This document shows positions 34,763 through 47,840 of a DNA stretch of 64,000 nucleotides, in pieces. The notes under the pieces were generated by a model. It searched no databases. It was not told the origin of the DNA and saw only the letters and a program-made list of their open reading frames with translations. This stretch comes from Acholoe squamosa (lineage: Eukaryota > Annelida > Polychaeta > Phyllodocida > Polynoidae): positions 72,789,762-72,853,761 of the forward strand of contig OX439037.1 in assembly GCA_949317995.1 (NCBI GenBank), in the 5' to 3' direction. The translations under genes were made by a program, and so were the position numbers. Positions within the stretch are counted from its first letter, which is position 1. Every line of letters starts with the position of its first letter.

Positions 34763-35245
34763 TCATATTTTCATGTCACGTTGACGTCCAAAATTGCATA
34801 TCTCTGAGAAACGAACTCCCTCTTGCCGAGGCTCAACTCTTGATTTGAGACAATACAGCAGATAATCAGCGCAGCCTTCAGCACAGCAAGCTAGAGATGT
34901 CATACTGCGCAGATAATTAATGCTGTGGAATAGACTATGTTGGTTCAAAATGTCAGCTATCTTTTTTTCTAAACAGATCTCTACCCTTTTAAAGGTAGAT
35001 GCGCTACAGACCCTCCGCCCCCCGTTGACATACACGTTATGAAAGTGTTTTGTGACAAACTCTGTTGTCTCATCCCATACAATCATGAGACATTCGCGTC
35101 CTTGGCACATTGTTAGGGCCAAGTTGTAGTTAATGGTAGGTAGAAGGCCACCAGACACGTTGGCCTTGATACACAGACAGTCTGTATCAATGCAGCCAGA
35201 CTGATATATACAGTATATTGTGGCAGTAACAGTGCTAGATGACAA
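34763..35245 (-). CDS. Unrecognised candidate coding exon, ~160 codons
   Basis: A minus-strand frame stays open from just after a TGA near 35258 to a TGA at 34763-34765. It begins at a TTG codon with no ATG near the start, so if real it is probably an internal or last exon. CTTTACAAG just upstream is a possible though weak 3' splice site. The translation is balanced, not repetitive and cysteine-rich: IDTDCLCIKANVSGG, ALTMCQGRECLMIVWDETTE, NVYVNGGRRVCSAS, SLACCAEGCADYLLYC. Codons vary normally along its whole length, without the biased composition of most open frames here. I do not recognise a family. It might belong to a host gene or to an unknown mobile element. The adjacent + strand (35239-35596) is also open, which tempers confidence. 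Confidence 0.35.
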   Translation of the reverse strand: MSSSTVTATIYCIYQSGCIDTDCLCIKANVSGGLLPTINYNLALTMCQGRECLMIVWDETTEFVTKHFHNVYVNGGRRVCSASTFKRVEICLEKKIADILNQHSLFHSINYLRSMTSLACCAEGCADYLLYCLKSRVEPRQEGVRFSEICNFGRQRDMKI

Positions 35246-35969
35246 CTTGTAAAGGTATCAATCTGGAAGGAGTTTCTCAAGATGCTATGACTAGACCTCG
35301 TCAAATCGGAGTAGGACCCCTCATCGTAATGCCATTACAGTCCTGGTATGACTGCCATGCCAAACCCTATATAATTAATCCATTAAAATTTGATTGTACA
35401 CAGCGTAACACACTACCTGTTATCGCCAACTCTGATTTTGAGGGTTTCAAATCATAGTGGCCGGGTTCGGTCACACCATTCTAGGAAATGCCTTCCTGAA
35501 CAAGCAATACGACGCAGCGTATTGCAGCCGTTGCTAGCGAACCCCTGTCCGTGTGGCTCATGTTTCCTTAGCCACATTCCTTCACATATTGATTGATTGT
35601 TGATATTCGTTCACTTATCATTTGGTCATTTTCTTATGTGGAAGCAGGTTTCCAAAAAAAACTCAATATTGTTGCATCAATAGGCCATGTTGCCAAATCA
35701 GGTCTTAATGTATAGATCTAAAACAGCAATGGTACTATGACTGTAAGCAATACCATAAGACGTATCAAACAATTTACATGGACATCTAGGGACTATTCTA
35801 AACTGAAGATTCGTGTGGAATACTTTATAAGTACAGACGAGCAGTATATCCTAAAGTATGACATATAATATGTCGGATGGATGTCAACTGTAATATAGCA
35901 TACAGTAGTTTGTCAGATGGTGGCCACCAAGAGGTGGACAGACCGGTGGTAGTCAGCTTTCGGGCATGC
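35246..35969. other. Unassigned spacer
   Basis: Two plus-strand open frames of about 70 codons (35239-35457 and 35390-35596) overlap. No domain, start context or splice partner supports either. Confidence 0.3.
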
Positions 35970-36020
35970 CCACTCCCGGGGGAAATATGCCGTCCACGTA
36001 ATGACCACCCCCGGGAGTGG
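35970..36020. repeat. Perfect 13-bp inverted repeat
   Basis: CCACTCCCGGGGG and CCCCCGGGAGTGG are separated by 25 bases. The surroundings are GC-rich compared with the neighbourhood. It may be the core of another small foldback element. Confidence 0.8.
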
Positions 36021-39000
36021 AGGGCCTAAGGCCGGGGAAGGGGTAGGCTGTAAAGGGTGGGAATATTCCCAGAGTGGCCAGTAAGTTAAAAAAACAACTC
36101 ACAAACCTCAATATAGGACATTTAGACAGGCTGTGCAGCTACCAGATTGGCTCCTGCCATACCATTGCCCTGAAATAAGGAGACATGATTCACCATGAAA
36201 TACCCTATTGACCAGGGGAGTGGAAGGAAGTGGATGTGGTGCAGGAGGATGGGGGAATATGACCAGGATGTGATGGAGATTAAGTGCCGGATGGCATTAA
36301 AGTGGGGATATCCAGGAAATGGTCTTAAATTACTTAAAGTCAGTAGAGACTGCATATCACAACATTATTGATAAGGATTATACGTATAACTCAAATTTAA
36401 TCCATGGGGCAGTTAGATATTTCAAACATGCATGGGATATGATGGATTACAAGATCCATAGATAGCCACAGTAAATAAACTATAAGAAAACAAAAGTCTG
36501 AAATAGGGTTCAAGCTGACCATCGATATCTTATCTGCAAGTGCACAATGAATTTATGACAGATTATAATCTGTTGTTGGTTCTCCCTATATTTTGTGAGA
36601 TAGCAGTAGTTTTGACAGTTAGGGACAGTTTTGCGAGATAATGGGCTCATATTGACAGTTCAAGAAAGGTAAGTGCAATAATTAATAGGCCTTGTACTTG
36701 ACACTGATGGTCGTTTGGTAAACGTAACACTCCCTTTAATCATTCTAGGGTTCCCCTTAAGTCATAATGAGATTGGACTCCTAAAATGAAATGTTACTGA
36801 TACTTGACCCATTACATAATCATATTGAAGATTCACCTTACAGTGAGTGATCACCATCTTTGTGATTGAAAAGAATTGCGCAGGCGTTTATAACTAGAGC
36901 TCGTGAGACTATCAGCCAAATATCCACTGTAGACCTATGAATGTAACAGTAGCAATGCCTACAGGTGGCATTCATGATAAGAGATGGAGATGGTGAAACA
37001 TCCCCAAAGCAGCATACTACTACAACAGCAGCCTTCCACACCCCTCCTTCCCACCCGCAGCAGGCACATACATTTTCCCATCAAACGCTCATGTTACGCT
37101 GTCCCCAAATATGGCAGTGAAAGACAGCCGCAGTGCCCATAGTGCTGTGCCTCGCAGGTGTCAGTGTAAGGACATGGAGTCGTTGCAGGGGGGTTAAAGA
37201 TGGCTGTACACAAGGTGTTCCCCTGAAGCCTTGAGCTGCTCTGCGGTATATCAAACTGCACTGTAAAAATAACTGTTGAATCTACCAGGGATCCTCATAA
37301 AACTGAACAGTGAGCCACCATAATTGTACAATTGTATTGCAGTAAAGCAGTATGGTTTCTACACTGAATCCCCAGATGGCAGTGTGGTGGTACAAGGCAT
37401 CTCTGAACATAACGTCGGAGCTCTGGCAGCTTTAGGATAAGGATTTCGTCATTATTTCAGCGACTGTTTTTACAGTGTGGCTAGAAATTACATGGACTTA
37501 CTTCATAAAGCTTACCATATTAGTGCATGTGTAATATTTGTTAAACACAATCTCGCTTAGGCCATATTCCTGCTATATAAAACATTAACTCAGTGATGAA
37601 TATCTGTCAGTGCACGCATAGTTATACAACAGACACGGAGAGGACATAAAGATGGGATAAAGACTACTGAAGACCCTCCTAAGATGGGATAAGAGTGTCG
37701 TATGTACTGGGCATATGTAAAATACAATGTATACGTGTTGAGTTATACGATCAGGTATACAGATATGGACCTATACTTATACTTAATGGCATGCCTGGAT
37801 ATTAGTCGTCTCATGGTTCTTAGAATGGCACTACTATCTTTCACATCAATATATAGAAATATAATAAGATTCACTAAATCGTTTAATTCGTCACTTTTTT
37901 AATTGCACTGGGAGTCTGGGCTCCTATTTGATGTCCTGGCATTAGATATTCCAGGGCATCAAATTGGAGAAGGATATTTCTAATATATGAGGTACACTTA
38001 GAATTCCTTTCGCACTCAATGACATCTGGTTTATATCTCCACAATCACCCACTCGTTTCCTTCTACTAGTAGCATGTTCGCCATAAATATTAACAATGTA
38101 ATCTTGCTGCATTAAATTACCTCAGCGCCATGGCAACCCATAGAAACCGTCCAAGGGTATTCCTAGGCCATTATATAGGCTTCCTCTATACACTAGTTTC
38201 ATCAACCATAATACAGTAGGTGGCACTAGTGTTGACCTGACCATTTTGGCCCTCCTACAGGGGCACCACTGGAGGGGTGATTCTCAAGGAAAAGGGGGTG
38301 GTCAGAGTAGGGTTGTCACCTGTCATTACTATGGTGGACACTGGAGGAGAGATAATAAACATCAAAGACAGCACCCCCTACCCAGGCCTGAGATAACCAT
38401 TAACACACTCCTCCATGGTGAAATAATCTACATTTAATTGGCTAAATGACCCGAAGAGACAGGTCTTGTGGTTTGTTATGACCACTAACACCACCCCCAT
38501 GCACCCCCTTCTCCCCCAATTTTCTGAGCTCTTAAATGTGTAAGGTCAGTCATATTTATCTAAGTCTAGATAGATTTTGGCTATAGATAATGCCATAATA
38601 TTGCAGGGACGGGTAGATGAACATTTTCTCTCTATGTAGCTGTAATTTTTAAGGTGAGGGGACATTTCTTCTGCCAGATTAAGGCTCATCTCTGGGAGGT
38701 GTCTCTTTCTCCATATTGATTGCATGGGGTTATGGGGCTAGATGAGTGTCTAGCCCTCCTAACTGGCTAACCTACAGGGGCTCCCCCTTGTGATATTGAC
38801 TAGTGAAACGGGTGTATTGGGCGGGCAGCTCTAAAGGCAGTCCATGAGCAGCTTAGGTGTCATGGTGTAGGTGGGCGATAGGTCTGAAGGGCTGGCAGTG
38901 AACAGGTCTGCACAGGACTGAGAGAAGTTGAAGTCTGTGGTAATTAGTGCTAAATAGGGCACTGTAAGAGGTGTAGGTTTACTATGGCTTCAAGTTGAGC

Positions 39001-42000
39001 AGCTCAATGGCCGAGCAGCTTGTCTATCTATACCTGCCTCTATGTGAATCTGTCTAACAGCCCCCCCCCACACACACACACTGCTCCCTGTCTCTCTGAT
39101 TCTATAGCACGACAAATTAGACAAGATGGGGGATGGCTTTACTTAAGTTTAATATAGTCCCCATCTAAACAAGATGATGTTCATAATTCGTGTTATATGC
39201 TAACTCGTGTTATATGCTACTGTGCGTTTAGCTCACCCAACACTCTCAGGAAATCACTTATATTTTACCTAGATGGTGTGTCTACTCTTTCAAACAGTGA
39301 TGTAGCTTGAATACAACGTCGAAAACCATATAGATCTAGATCCTTAATTTGTAAAGATTTAGATGGTAAAAGAGTGATTATCTGTCCTCATATTTGTATG
39401 CAGAGGAGGGCACTTTCATTCCTCGCCTGACTCCCTAGAGAGCAGATAGATTTGGTCATCCACATAGGTATACATGGAAGCTTCTTTCAGCTCACCTGTT
39501 GTCAGATATTTATTTAGTGCATGTAGCATGAGACACTTTATTCTGGCAGTGTGGATGTTTTCTGTATCAGACAGAATTCCACACCCTAACATTTAGTTCT
39601 CTGTGCTTGGCATTTACCAAGGTTCAGCAGCAATGCTCGATGGGTAAGAGGAGGAAGGAGAGAAAGTGGGAGGGGGGGGGTAATTCTGTTAGTCTCTTTG
39701 TTAATGTAAATGTAGATGCGAAGGAGTGGATACGTCGTTATAACTGTGACCTCTATACTGCACAAATGTAAAAAACAAATCTTAATGCACAGGTCTATGA
39801 GATGATGCCTAACCCATTTCTCTGAAAGTAAAAAACAAGCATCGCCAGACTGTTGGAGAGTATTGCATGATATGTGGGGTTTATACTCTATAGTTCACAG
39901 ACTAGTTATCAGGAATCCTCTAGCTAGAATTATATTGTGTGTATCCAGATGTTTTAAGAAGAGGGTATTTCCTAGTAGACAGTAGTCTTTATTATAGCAT
40001 AACCCCGAGTTATCACCAAAACTTTTACCTCAATTATACCATTAAAAGAAGGTGTTTTCTAGCTCTCTTCATTATAGCATAACTTCGGGCCATCACCACC
40101 AGCCCTAAATACCTGGGGCTAACTCAAATAGTATTGGTCTCATTAGGGACAGATCATGGCTATGTGCTAGAAGCTAAGGCCCATCTCCTTTCAATCCCTC
40201 CTCCTGCACCTATACAACACTTGACTGGTTATCCAACTTTCACCTTTCATTCCGCCAAGTCTAACGCCTATTGGGCTGGAGACGGTTTCCTTATGGGAGC
40301 AACTCAGGAGCAGCTCAGTCTGATGGATGAGGCATCAAGACCCCCCCCCCCCATCCTCAGTCCTCCCCCAGGACTTTACACCCATGTCTCCGCACACTTC
40401 TACCCAGAGGGCTATTTATCTTAAGGATAGGAGGCATGGTCCCAATATATAAGAAAAGGGTGGCATCATAGAGACCTTTGTAGGATTACCTATCGTTTGC
40501 TAGAATTTCAATTTCAAATTCCTTACAGAAAATTAACTATCTTTCTTTTCTGTTGCTCAATATATAGATGCTGATAAGTGGCACATTTTGAAACTGGGTT
40601 GTTAAAATGATGCCTATGACTTATATATAGACAGAAGCAGGGCTTTTTTAAGTATCATGTTATCAACATTAGGTAAAGGTTAGGTCGAGGACATACAGGA
40701 ATGGCCCCCTCCACTTTATAACACAGAATATCTATAAGTCACACAGTAATCTAATCAGTAGAACGATCATTACATCTGCCAACAGGTACCACCTGTGTCT
40801 CCTCTCAGCTATTTACAAATCGTCACACCTTATACAAATGATCCTCATCCCCCCCCCACATGATAGAGAAATGTAGGCGCATTAATCAAGTTTATTATCA
40901 CTTTAACTATGACTGGTCACCTCTCACTAAAAGCCACCCAGCCTAACACAACAGGCGTTTCTTTACAGCACGTCGTACATTATGAGTTTAAGAGGCGCAA
41001 ATGGGGGTGGTTAGGATTAATTTGCCAATAAAATCAGGGGTAATCTTGGAGTCGAAAGAGTCTCTATTTCCTTAAGTACCAGATCCATTGCTTTGAGTGG
41101 GTGCCTATGTAGTAGTGAGGAAACGGTATCTTCTAGCAATAATTGCCTGGGTTGGAAATGCCTTTCTGTAGAGAAACAGGAGTGAGTTTCAGTATTGGTC
41201 AATTCTTAGGTTTCCCTTGCATACTAAACGAAAGAAGTCAATCGGGGGCTCTATCAAAACTCAAGGATACCTCTTATCTTTCTACACCATGAATTCCCGC
41301 TTTCTCTTTCTCTAGATACTTAGGACTCTATTCCTCATAATCAGTTTTTCTTCTCGGATATCAAGGAACTCTGTTAGGCATGTATATATTATACATCATA
41401 ATGACCGGCTATTATACCTTTATTACATTTATTCAACCTTATAGCATTCTGTGGGATATAGAATGTGGATGGAACCAACAAAATCCATTTTAGCTTCTCT
41501 TGCTTTTAGCTCCATTATGGCATGGAATTTTGGTATACATTCCAAGTCCAATGATTCAGAAGTAATATATCAATACCTTCTTTCATTTGTTGATGGTTCT
41601 ATCATTAAGCTCTTCAGAGCTATTCAAAGTTACCTATATACTAGGTGAATAGGCGATAATGGGTGAAAATCTTTAGTAGGTAGGCAACTTTGAAAAGCTG
41701 AGGGTGCTGGGAGTCCTTAATTATCATGTTAGTTCCCAGGGTAAAGTAGTCCCGAATTTGTTTTCCACCAGATTAATCTCTAGTTGAGATGAGTTCCTTT
41801 AAAATACTATGTGTTATTTAGGGAAAAGCACAGATGTCAATGTATTATTTCTTTACTGAATATAAATTTGCAAAAACTCATGAAAATGAAACTGCAAAAG
41901 CTCATTCGCATTTTGGCCCTGGAGAAAAAGCCCCCAGGACTGGCAGTAGGCCCTGACCGTGCAGTGGTGAGGCATGTCAGGTGGTTGGGGATGGAAGAGG

Positions 42001-43445
42001 GACAGCAGCTCTGGAGTAGTCTAAACAGCTGCCTCCACTCCAGAAGGAATCAATAGGTTCAACTTAAGTACCATCAACACGCCGCCAAGCACCCTGACTA
42101 AGTTTGTGACAAAAAAAAATAGAGAAAAAGGTTAGCTTCTATCTGCTGTAAATTAGGAATAAAACAGATAGCTTTTTCTATCTTGGTATTAAACAGGAAA
42201 AGCCATGGTGTTATGTGAAAAATCTATTGCACACTGAGTTATAATAAAGCTGTATCCCTATATCTCTAGGGTGCTGCCATCTATTATATTATACAACTCA
42301 ATATTAAGGATGACACCTCTTGGCGTTGGTGCTGTATATAGATGCCCTACAGGCATGTCACCTTTGACATGCGAACCCAACCCACTCACCCACACCCACA
42401 TAGCCACCCCTCAGGGAGTGGCCATTATCTAAAAATAGGTAGGAGAGGTTTAAAGTCCAATAATATTTTGTTGGGTTATTTTTCATTCACCAATTTCAAA
42501 ATGTTCACACATTTCCTAGTTCAACTGTACCCATAAAAGGGTCTAAAGTGTCCACCATACCTACTGCTTTTAGTGATATTGGAACAAAACTGGATGGACA
42601 ACTTTTAATTGTTTGACACCAGAACAATTATTGGTGGACATAACAAAAATGAAAGTCAGTGAGAGGGTGGATTTTTGAAATTGTTTACAAACTATCTTCT
42701 CATCCCCCAAGATTTTAAATTCTTTTTGGCCATCTAAGATCCATAAACCGCCTCACCCCCCTGTTGTTTTATACTGATCTGCCGCCTGGTGGTTGCTGGA
42801 GGAGGGTGAGGGGCAGGGGACTAGAAGTAAGGGTCACGTGACACCTTCATGTGCCAGCTGTGCTGATGGAGTTGTTTAATAAACCAATAGCTTTCACTTA
42901 ATTGCTGTAGCCAACACGCCCAACATGCACTCACAGGGTAAAAAAAATATGTTGGAAGTCAGAACAGTTTGAGCTTCACAGGGTTTACCTGTTTATTTTT
43001 ACCTGATTGATATTTATAAGTATAAGAGCTGGGTCCAAATAACTTGCGCTCCCAAATATACAATTGGGTTGATACATCATGAACTAGTCTCAAATGAGTG
43101 CCGGACTGCTGAAAGTGCTGGTCGGACTTGTCACTAAAATTAAGCTCCCATATCAGATTCTAAGGTTTAGGGAGGTACAATATATTTCCCCCCAGCCCCA
43201 AACAGCACGACATTGTATCGATAAGCTGTCATCCCATTAATATAAAGCAATTTCAGGCACGGTTGTGGTGTTCAAATGATAATACAAGATAAACTGCCAA
43301 GATAAACTGCCAATACCAAGATATTGCTGTTAAAACTGCCCTTGGCCTCAGATCGATCTACATTTAATATCCAAGTAACATAACTCTTGATTGGCCGCTT
43401 ATGATATATGTTTCTATGTTACTACTTTAGCAGTGTAACGGTCTA
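36021..43445. other. Long unassigned non-coding stretch
   Basis: Over 7 kb without a feature I can support. Low-complexity points are a C/CA run near 39061-39080, a G run near 39670 and a C12 run near 40341. A 96-codon plus-strand frame (40134-40424) is interrupted in character by the C run and is not convincing. Confidence 0.35.
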
Positions 43446-43447
43446 AG

Positions 43448-43735
43448 CTGAACCCTTTAAAATCCATATAGCAGTTTAATGTGGTATACCCTATAGGACT
43501 CATGATGCATGAAAGCAGCGCTGGTGAGTAACTCACCAGAAGTTGATGCACCATGCCGAGCACATGGGCAGTATGATCCAGCAGCCCTGTCAACAAAAAT
43601 CACGTGCCTGTAGCTTGCGCTACATGCTACATATCTTAAACCTTTAAGGGCAACTGATGCAATTATGCATCATATGGACCCTACGGGTTGATACACATCC
43701 AGAGGATCGGCATGATACACCAATACTGCTGATGA
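43448..43735. mobile_element. Foldback MITE, degenerate copy or copies
   Basis: It has AACCCTTTAAAATCC at the left and CTTAAACCTTTAAGGGC near 43635. The core GCAGCGCTGGTGAGTAACTC with ACTCACCAG lies at about 43515-43540. A second partial copy follows (GGATCGGCATGATACACC near 43705). Confidence 0.5.
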
Positions 43736-43754
43736 CCACACTGAAAAAAGTCTT

Positions 43755-43890
43755 CCTGACAAAATGACATGTGTATCCATGTCAACTTGATTTGACACAT
43801 AGAGCACATGTCATTTGGACATGGCACATATTTCACCATGACAACTGTCTTCATTACACATGTCAAGTGGAGTTGACAAACCAAATGTGA
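43755..43890. repeat. Cluster of ACATGTCA/TGACATGT words with dyad symmetry
   Basis: AAATGACATGTG near 43763 is mirrored by CACATGTCATTT near 43804. Further copies follow: CCATGTCAACTTG, GGACATGGCAC, CCATGACAAC, ACACATGTCAAG. The arms suggest a fold-back segment. No known element was recognised. Confidence 0.4.
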
Positions 43891-43929
43891 GAGTGTCAAC
43901 CTCATTCAACATGCCTTTCACACATATCA

Positions 43930-45950
43930 TGTGGGAGACAATTATGACCTGTGCAGTATGTGTCAAAGCGATCAGTTTTCTTTTCTCTGTGCAGACAATT
44001 CAGGACTGAAGAGTTTGATGCACTTCTGCATCATCAGTTCTTAAAGAGTAAATTCCATATCACCCTTCCTCCAGTAAGCCTTATGTCCTATTGCTTTCTA
44101 ATATCATTCAGATTCAAGCTGCCGGAGGAGTGGGGAGGATGGTAGATCCGGGACTTGTTTATACAGCACTAATCTAACTACCGTCAGATCCCTGCTGGTT
44201 CCTTTCATTACCAAGTTAATACTACACACCCGGATCATGCCAATACCATAGCAGTTAGGGGCATAGAGGGTAAAGGATCTTCTGAAGAGTGGGAGTTATC
44301 AATGATGGAGAGGCAATGGACAGGGTCTATGCTTTGTTATGTAGCTGTGTATTGACTTTGCAAATAAGGGACTCTAATAGAAATTAAGCTTATGAGTTTT
44401 TGATATGACACGTATCCTCTGAGTATGAATTTTACACAATCAATTGAGCGTTTGTGCAGTGTATTAGGGTAATAGTTTTTTCACCTCAAGTTCCATATCC
44501 CTATTCAAATTGTACATGTTCAAATTTGCACTGGACATTCCCTTAGAAATCCCAAGGACGGTTTAACTTGATTCAATTGATAATCGACTGGCAGTTGTGA
44601 GTATAGGCAGTAGTAGATGGGGACACTCTATGAGTAGAAGGAGGAATTACAAGGGTATGACAAGCATGGATAGCTTAAATGTATAAAGACTACAGGGGAT
44701 CGGTGCAATGGCTTTGAAGCTGGGGTAGTAGTAGGCTTCAGTAGAAATGTGTGCACGGGGTGACTAGGTACAGACATCAGGGCATGTCTGGGGAGAGGGG
44801 AGACTTTACTTGTATCCTTCAGTGCTGCAGGGCATTGGAGGTAATCTGTATGGGATCCTGGGGGTCGGCTCAGGAGATCCTGATATGATATTATACATTT
44901 TGTTCGCTCCGTTCACATGGTAAATTGGACTGCTAATTTGTTTATTTATCAGCAACAAGACTCTGGTATCTCCAGGATGTCTACTGGAGCTAGGGAGGTT
45001 GAAGGGGTCAGGATCGTGGGAGATTGCTGTAGGAGGAGTAGTGAATATGGCATGAGTAATCTTCCCTATAGGTTATAGATATTTTCTGTTTTTATTTGCC
45101 CATATGATTTATCAGTTTCTCTCTGATCCATCAGGGTCATCCATGTGATTCGTCCAGTTGCAATATTATTATAATATCATTTTGTCACTTAAATATCGGG
45201 CGGTGGGGGGTTAGGTAAAATCTTAAATGTTGCTGTGCGGTGTACTTAAACCCTTCTCTGGGTTGAATTGGCATGGAGATAGTCGATTATTATGGTGGCC
45301 TGCATTGCGAGAAATGTTGAAGAAAGGAAGTAAAATATAGAAGGACATAATACAACACAATGGGGCTTAAAGTGACTGAAAGGGGAGTGAAAAAGCAAAG
45401 GGATCTTAACACTCTTGGTATTGCTGAGGGATTCAGAAACCATGGCTACCATGAGAAGCCCCGACCATGGGAATTTATCCATTGGGAAAGGGCAGGTCGT
45501 CTTTTTAATGGAAGTTTTAAATTCACCTCAGTAGGTGAGCTTCCTGTCAGGGAGGTCAAAAAGAAGTCACCTGAACACGTCAGGTGATTTACACGGAAGC
45601 CATTGGAGCTTATTTGAACAAGTCAGCTGTCTTAATCCATTAGGTGCCTGATGGTGCAACAATACATTTTCTTTTTGAACAAATTTTAATCTTTATTGCC
45701 CTTAGTAGTCGGCGAGTTTGACAATAACATGTTCACGTAAGAATCCATGGTCAATGATAAACAGCAAGTGTTATATGCAATACTCAACATGGTCAAGATT
45801 GTACGGACAAAAAGGTTGAGGACTATGCCATCAGTAAACTGTTGTTATGACATAAACCTCATATACAAAATAGGTTTGACAGTGTCGATAACTCATATTA
45901 CAGTAGTAATATGCAAGAATGGCAGAAATAGTAACTTTACTTAAATATTT
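43930..45950. other. Unassigned spacer
   Basis: Nothing recognised except a short palindrome TCACCTGA...TCAGGTGA at about 45568-45588. Confidence 0.35.
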
Positions 45951-45954
45951 AACT

Positions 45955-47175
45955 CAGTTTGTACCACTCGTCCTACGACGAGTAAAGTAAGGTCCCACCC
46001 TTCCCCCTACAGTCAAACAAATTACATGTTAGACATATAGCGTAGGAGGTAATGTTGGGACATAGATGTAGCACCGATATTGAAACACATATAATTAACA
46101 CTATCCAATGCTGTACCACCTGGCCTTCGAAGCTGCCCTGAAGACATCAAAGGCCGGTGTATTTTGTATACTTGCATCTAACCTGTTCCAGCTTTGTGCA
46201 CATTGTACCCTGGGACTATTTTCATAAGCTTTTAACTTGATATCATATTTTAATACAGGTGCTTGAGACAGTCGTGTCATCCTTGTAAAAGTTTTAACAA
46301 ATCTATTGTCCTTGGATCGCTTAAAGGCCATTACCTCAGTATGGGACTTTCTTCTATTTAAGAATATAGGCAGACCTGCATCTCTATGCACTGTGTCTGT
46401 GGGAGTTAAGATGTGTTTTCTGAGACAAACCTTTAAACACCTATTTTGTATGTATACGTTGCAACCGATCTAACAGTGTAGTCTTGGCTCTGCCATACAA
46501 AGGATCACAATAATCAAATATAGGTAACATATGAGCTTTATAAACTAGTAGCAATGCATCACCCGACATAAATTTTCTGGCTCTATATAGAATATACCCG
46601 CTTTGAATCTCAGATTATTTACCATGTTGCGTACATGAATATTAAAGTTAAGTTGCTCATCTAGAGTAACTCCTAGATATTTATATGAAATAACAGCCTT
46701 ACGCCTGACTTCATTTAGCCTCACATTAGGCTTAGGTAACCTTTTCAACCTGACTCCAGAAGCAAAAGTCATGAATTTGGTCTTTTTATCATTAATAGTG
46801 AGCTTATTTATGCTAGCCCAGTTAGAAAAAAATATCCAATGCATTGGTTAAACAAGTACAGGTTGTCAAAATTATTACCTGATACATATAGTACTGAATC
46901 ATCACCATAAAGTAGTGTTTTATGTTTATCTCGAACATTTATACAATCATTTATATATAATCAGAAGAACAACGGTCCCAGAATCGAGCCCTGGGGCACG
47001 CCACATTTTTCTAAAATGTTGTCAACCAAAAACTAACAGAGTCTAAAATGGATTTTCCTTTTTGATAACCTCCCTGATTTTCAGATAAAATTTCATGTCT
47101 TTCGAAATAATTTGATATTGTAGTATGCAACAGACGCCCCAATACTTTACCTGGCACAGGTAACACACTATAATA
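45955..47175 (-). mobile_element. 5'-truncated, decayed LINE (reverse transcriptase C-terminal half)
   Basis: The minus strand encodes pieces of a non-LTR retrotransposon reverse transcriptase in correct order but shifted frames. Near 47150-47040 is VLPVPGKVLGRLLHTTIS followed by FERHEILSENQGGYQKGKS (finger region). Near 47002-46974 is GVPQGSILGPLFF followed by an in-frame stop. Near 46909-46895 is the catalytic YGDD box (LLYGDDSVLY). Near 46840-46680 is the thumb region INKLTINDKKTKFM and YKYLGVTLDEQLNF. Near 46550-46450 are YKAHMLPIFDYCDPLYG and TTLLDRLQRIH. Near 46391-46101 is the C-terminal part with QCAQSWNRLD. An RT of this type copies its RNA into a nicked chromosomal target. The missing 5' half (endonuclease, ORF1) and internal stops show a dead copy. 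The clade is not certain (Jockey/CR1-like by motif style). The 3' end is placed only roughly. Confidence 0.85.
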
Positions 47176-47179
47176 GGTA

Positions 47180-47290
47180 TAAAATGCGTCATGCGCATTG
47201 ATCGGCAATGCTGCATCGTGGTGCAGTACAATGCCTCATTATGACACACTGCGTTGCTGCATCATGGCACAATGGGAACAAGGACCTATA
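47180..47290. repeat. MITE-like words abutting the LINE 5' truncation
   Basis: GCGTCATGCGCATTGATCGG, AATGCTGCATCGTGGTGCA, TGCCTCATTATGACACACTG and GTTGCTGCATCATGGC echo the foldback MITE core. The LINE seems to have ended its insertion within or beside such an element. Confidence 0.35.
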
Positions 47291-47729
47291 TGAGCCTATC
47301 CTAAAAATCCCTCCAAAATAGCGGGATTTTGTAGGATAAAGGATTTTTTACTTTAACTTCACTTTTGTAGGGAAAAGAATCCCGATGTGAGCTTCTATCT
47401 CCCACAATGAGGAATAAAGGAAATTTTTCAGGATAAAAGCCCCGCAGAGGACCTCATGCAATCATTTGAAATGGCATTTATAAAGAGGTTACACTATCAT
47501 ACAAGGCAGTCGTGGAAGCCATGGGAGAGAAAAGAAAGTGAAAAACTATACAATATATTAACTGTCTCTCCTAGAAGCCATATAGAAACACCACTAAAGC
47601 AGGTCAACTGGTCCCAATTGAATCCAGACAGTAGAAGTCATTTAAACAGGTCAGCCATAGAAGCCATAAAACCAGAGCACTATGTTGTTAGATAGGTAGT
47701 GTACAGGATAGGGATAATGGTAGGGGGGG
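47291..47729. other. Unassigned spacer
   Basis: It has short inverted words around AAAATCCCTCC...GGGATTTTGTAGGATAAAGG (47305-47350) and an open frame at 47456-47695 with no recognisable product. Confidence 0.3.
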
Positions 47730-47734
47730 GAGTG

Positions 47735-47840
47735 TGTGGGCGGGGCTGCAGGTAGACTGAGGGGCGTGGCTGTACACTAACAGGCAGGTGATGACACACC
47801 TGTCACCTGTGTCCCTCCTGCACACCTGGGTACATCTACG
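47735..47840. promoter_or_regulatory. GC-box and CAGGTG cluster
   Basis: GGGCGGGGC (GC-box form) near 47739 and GGGGCGTGGC near 47761 are followed by four CAGGTG/CACCTG words at about 47784-47830. These are known binding forms for Sp/KLF and E-box/ZEB-type factors. No adjacent gene is evident, so regulatory function is speculative. Confidence 0.2.

Noticed and set aside
40134..40424. 96-codon proline-rich plus-strand frame
   Set aside because: The proline runs come from C homopolymers. There is no upstream exon signal and nothing recognisable.
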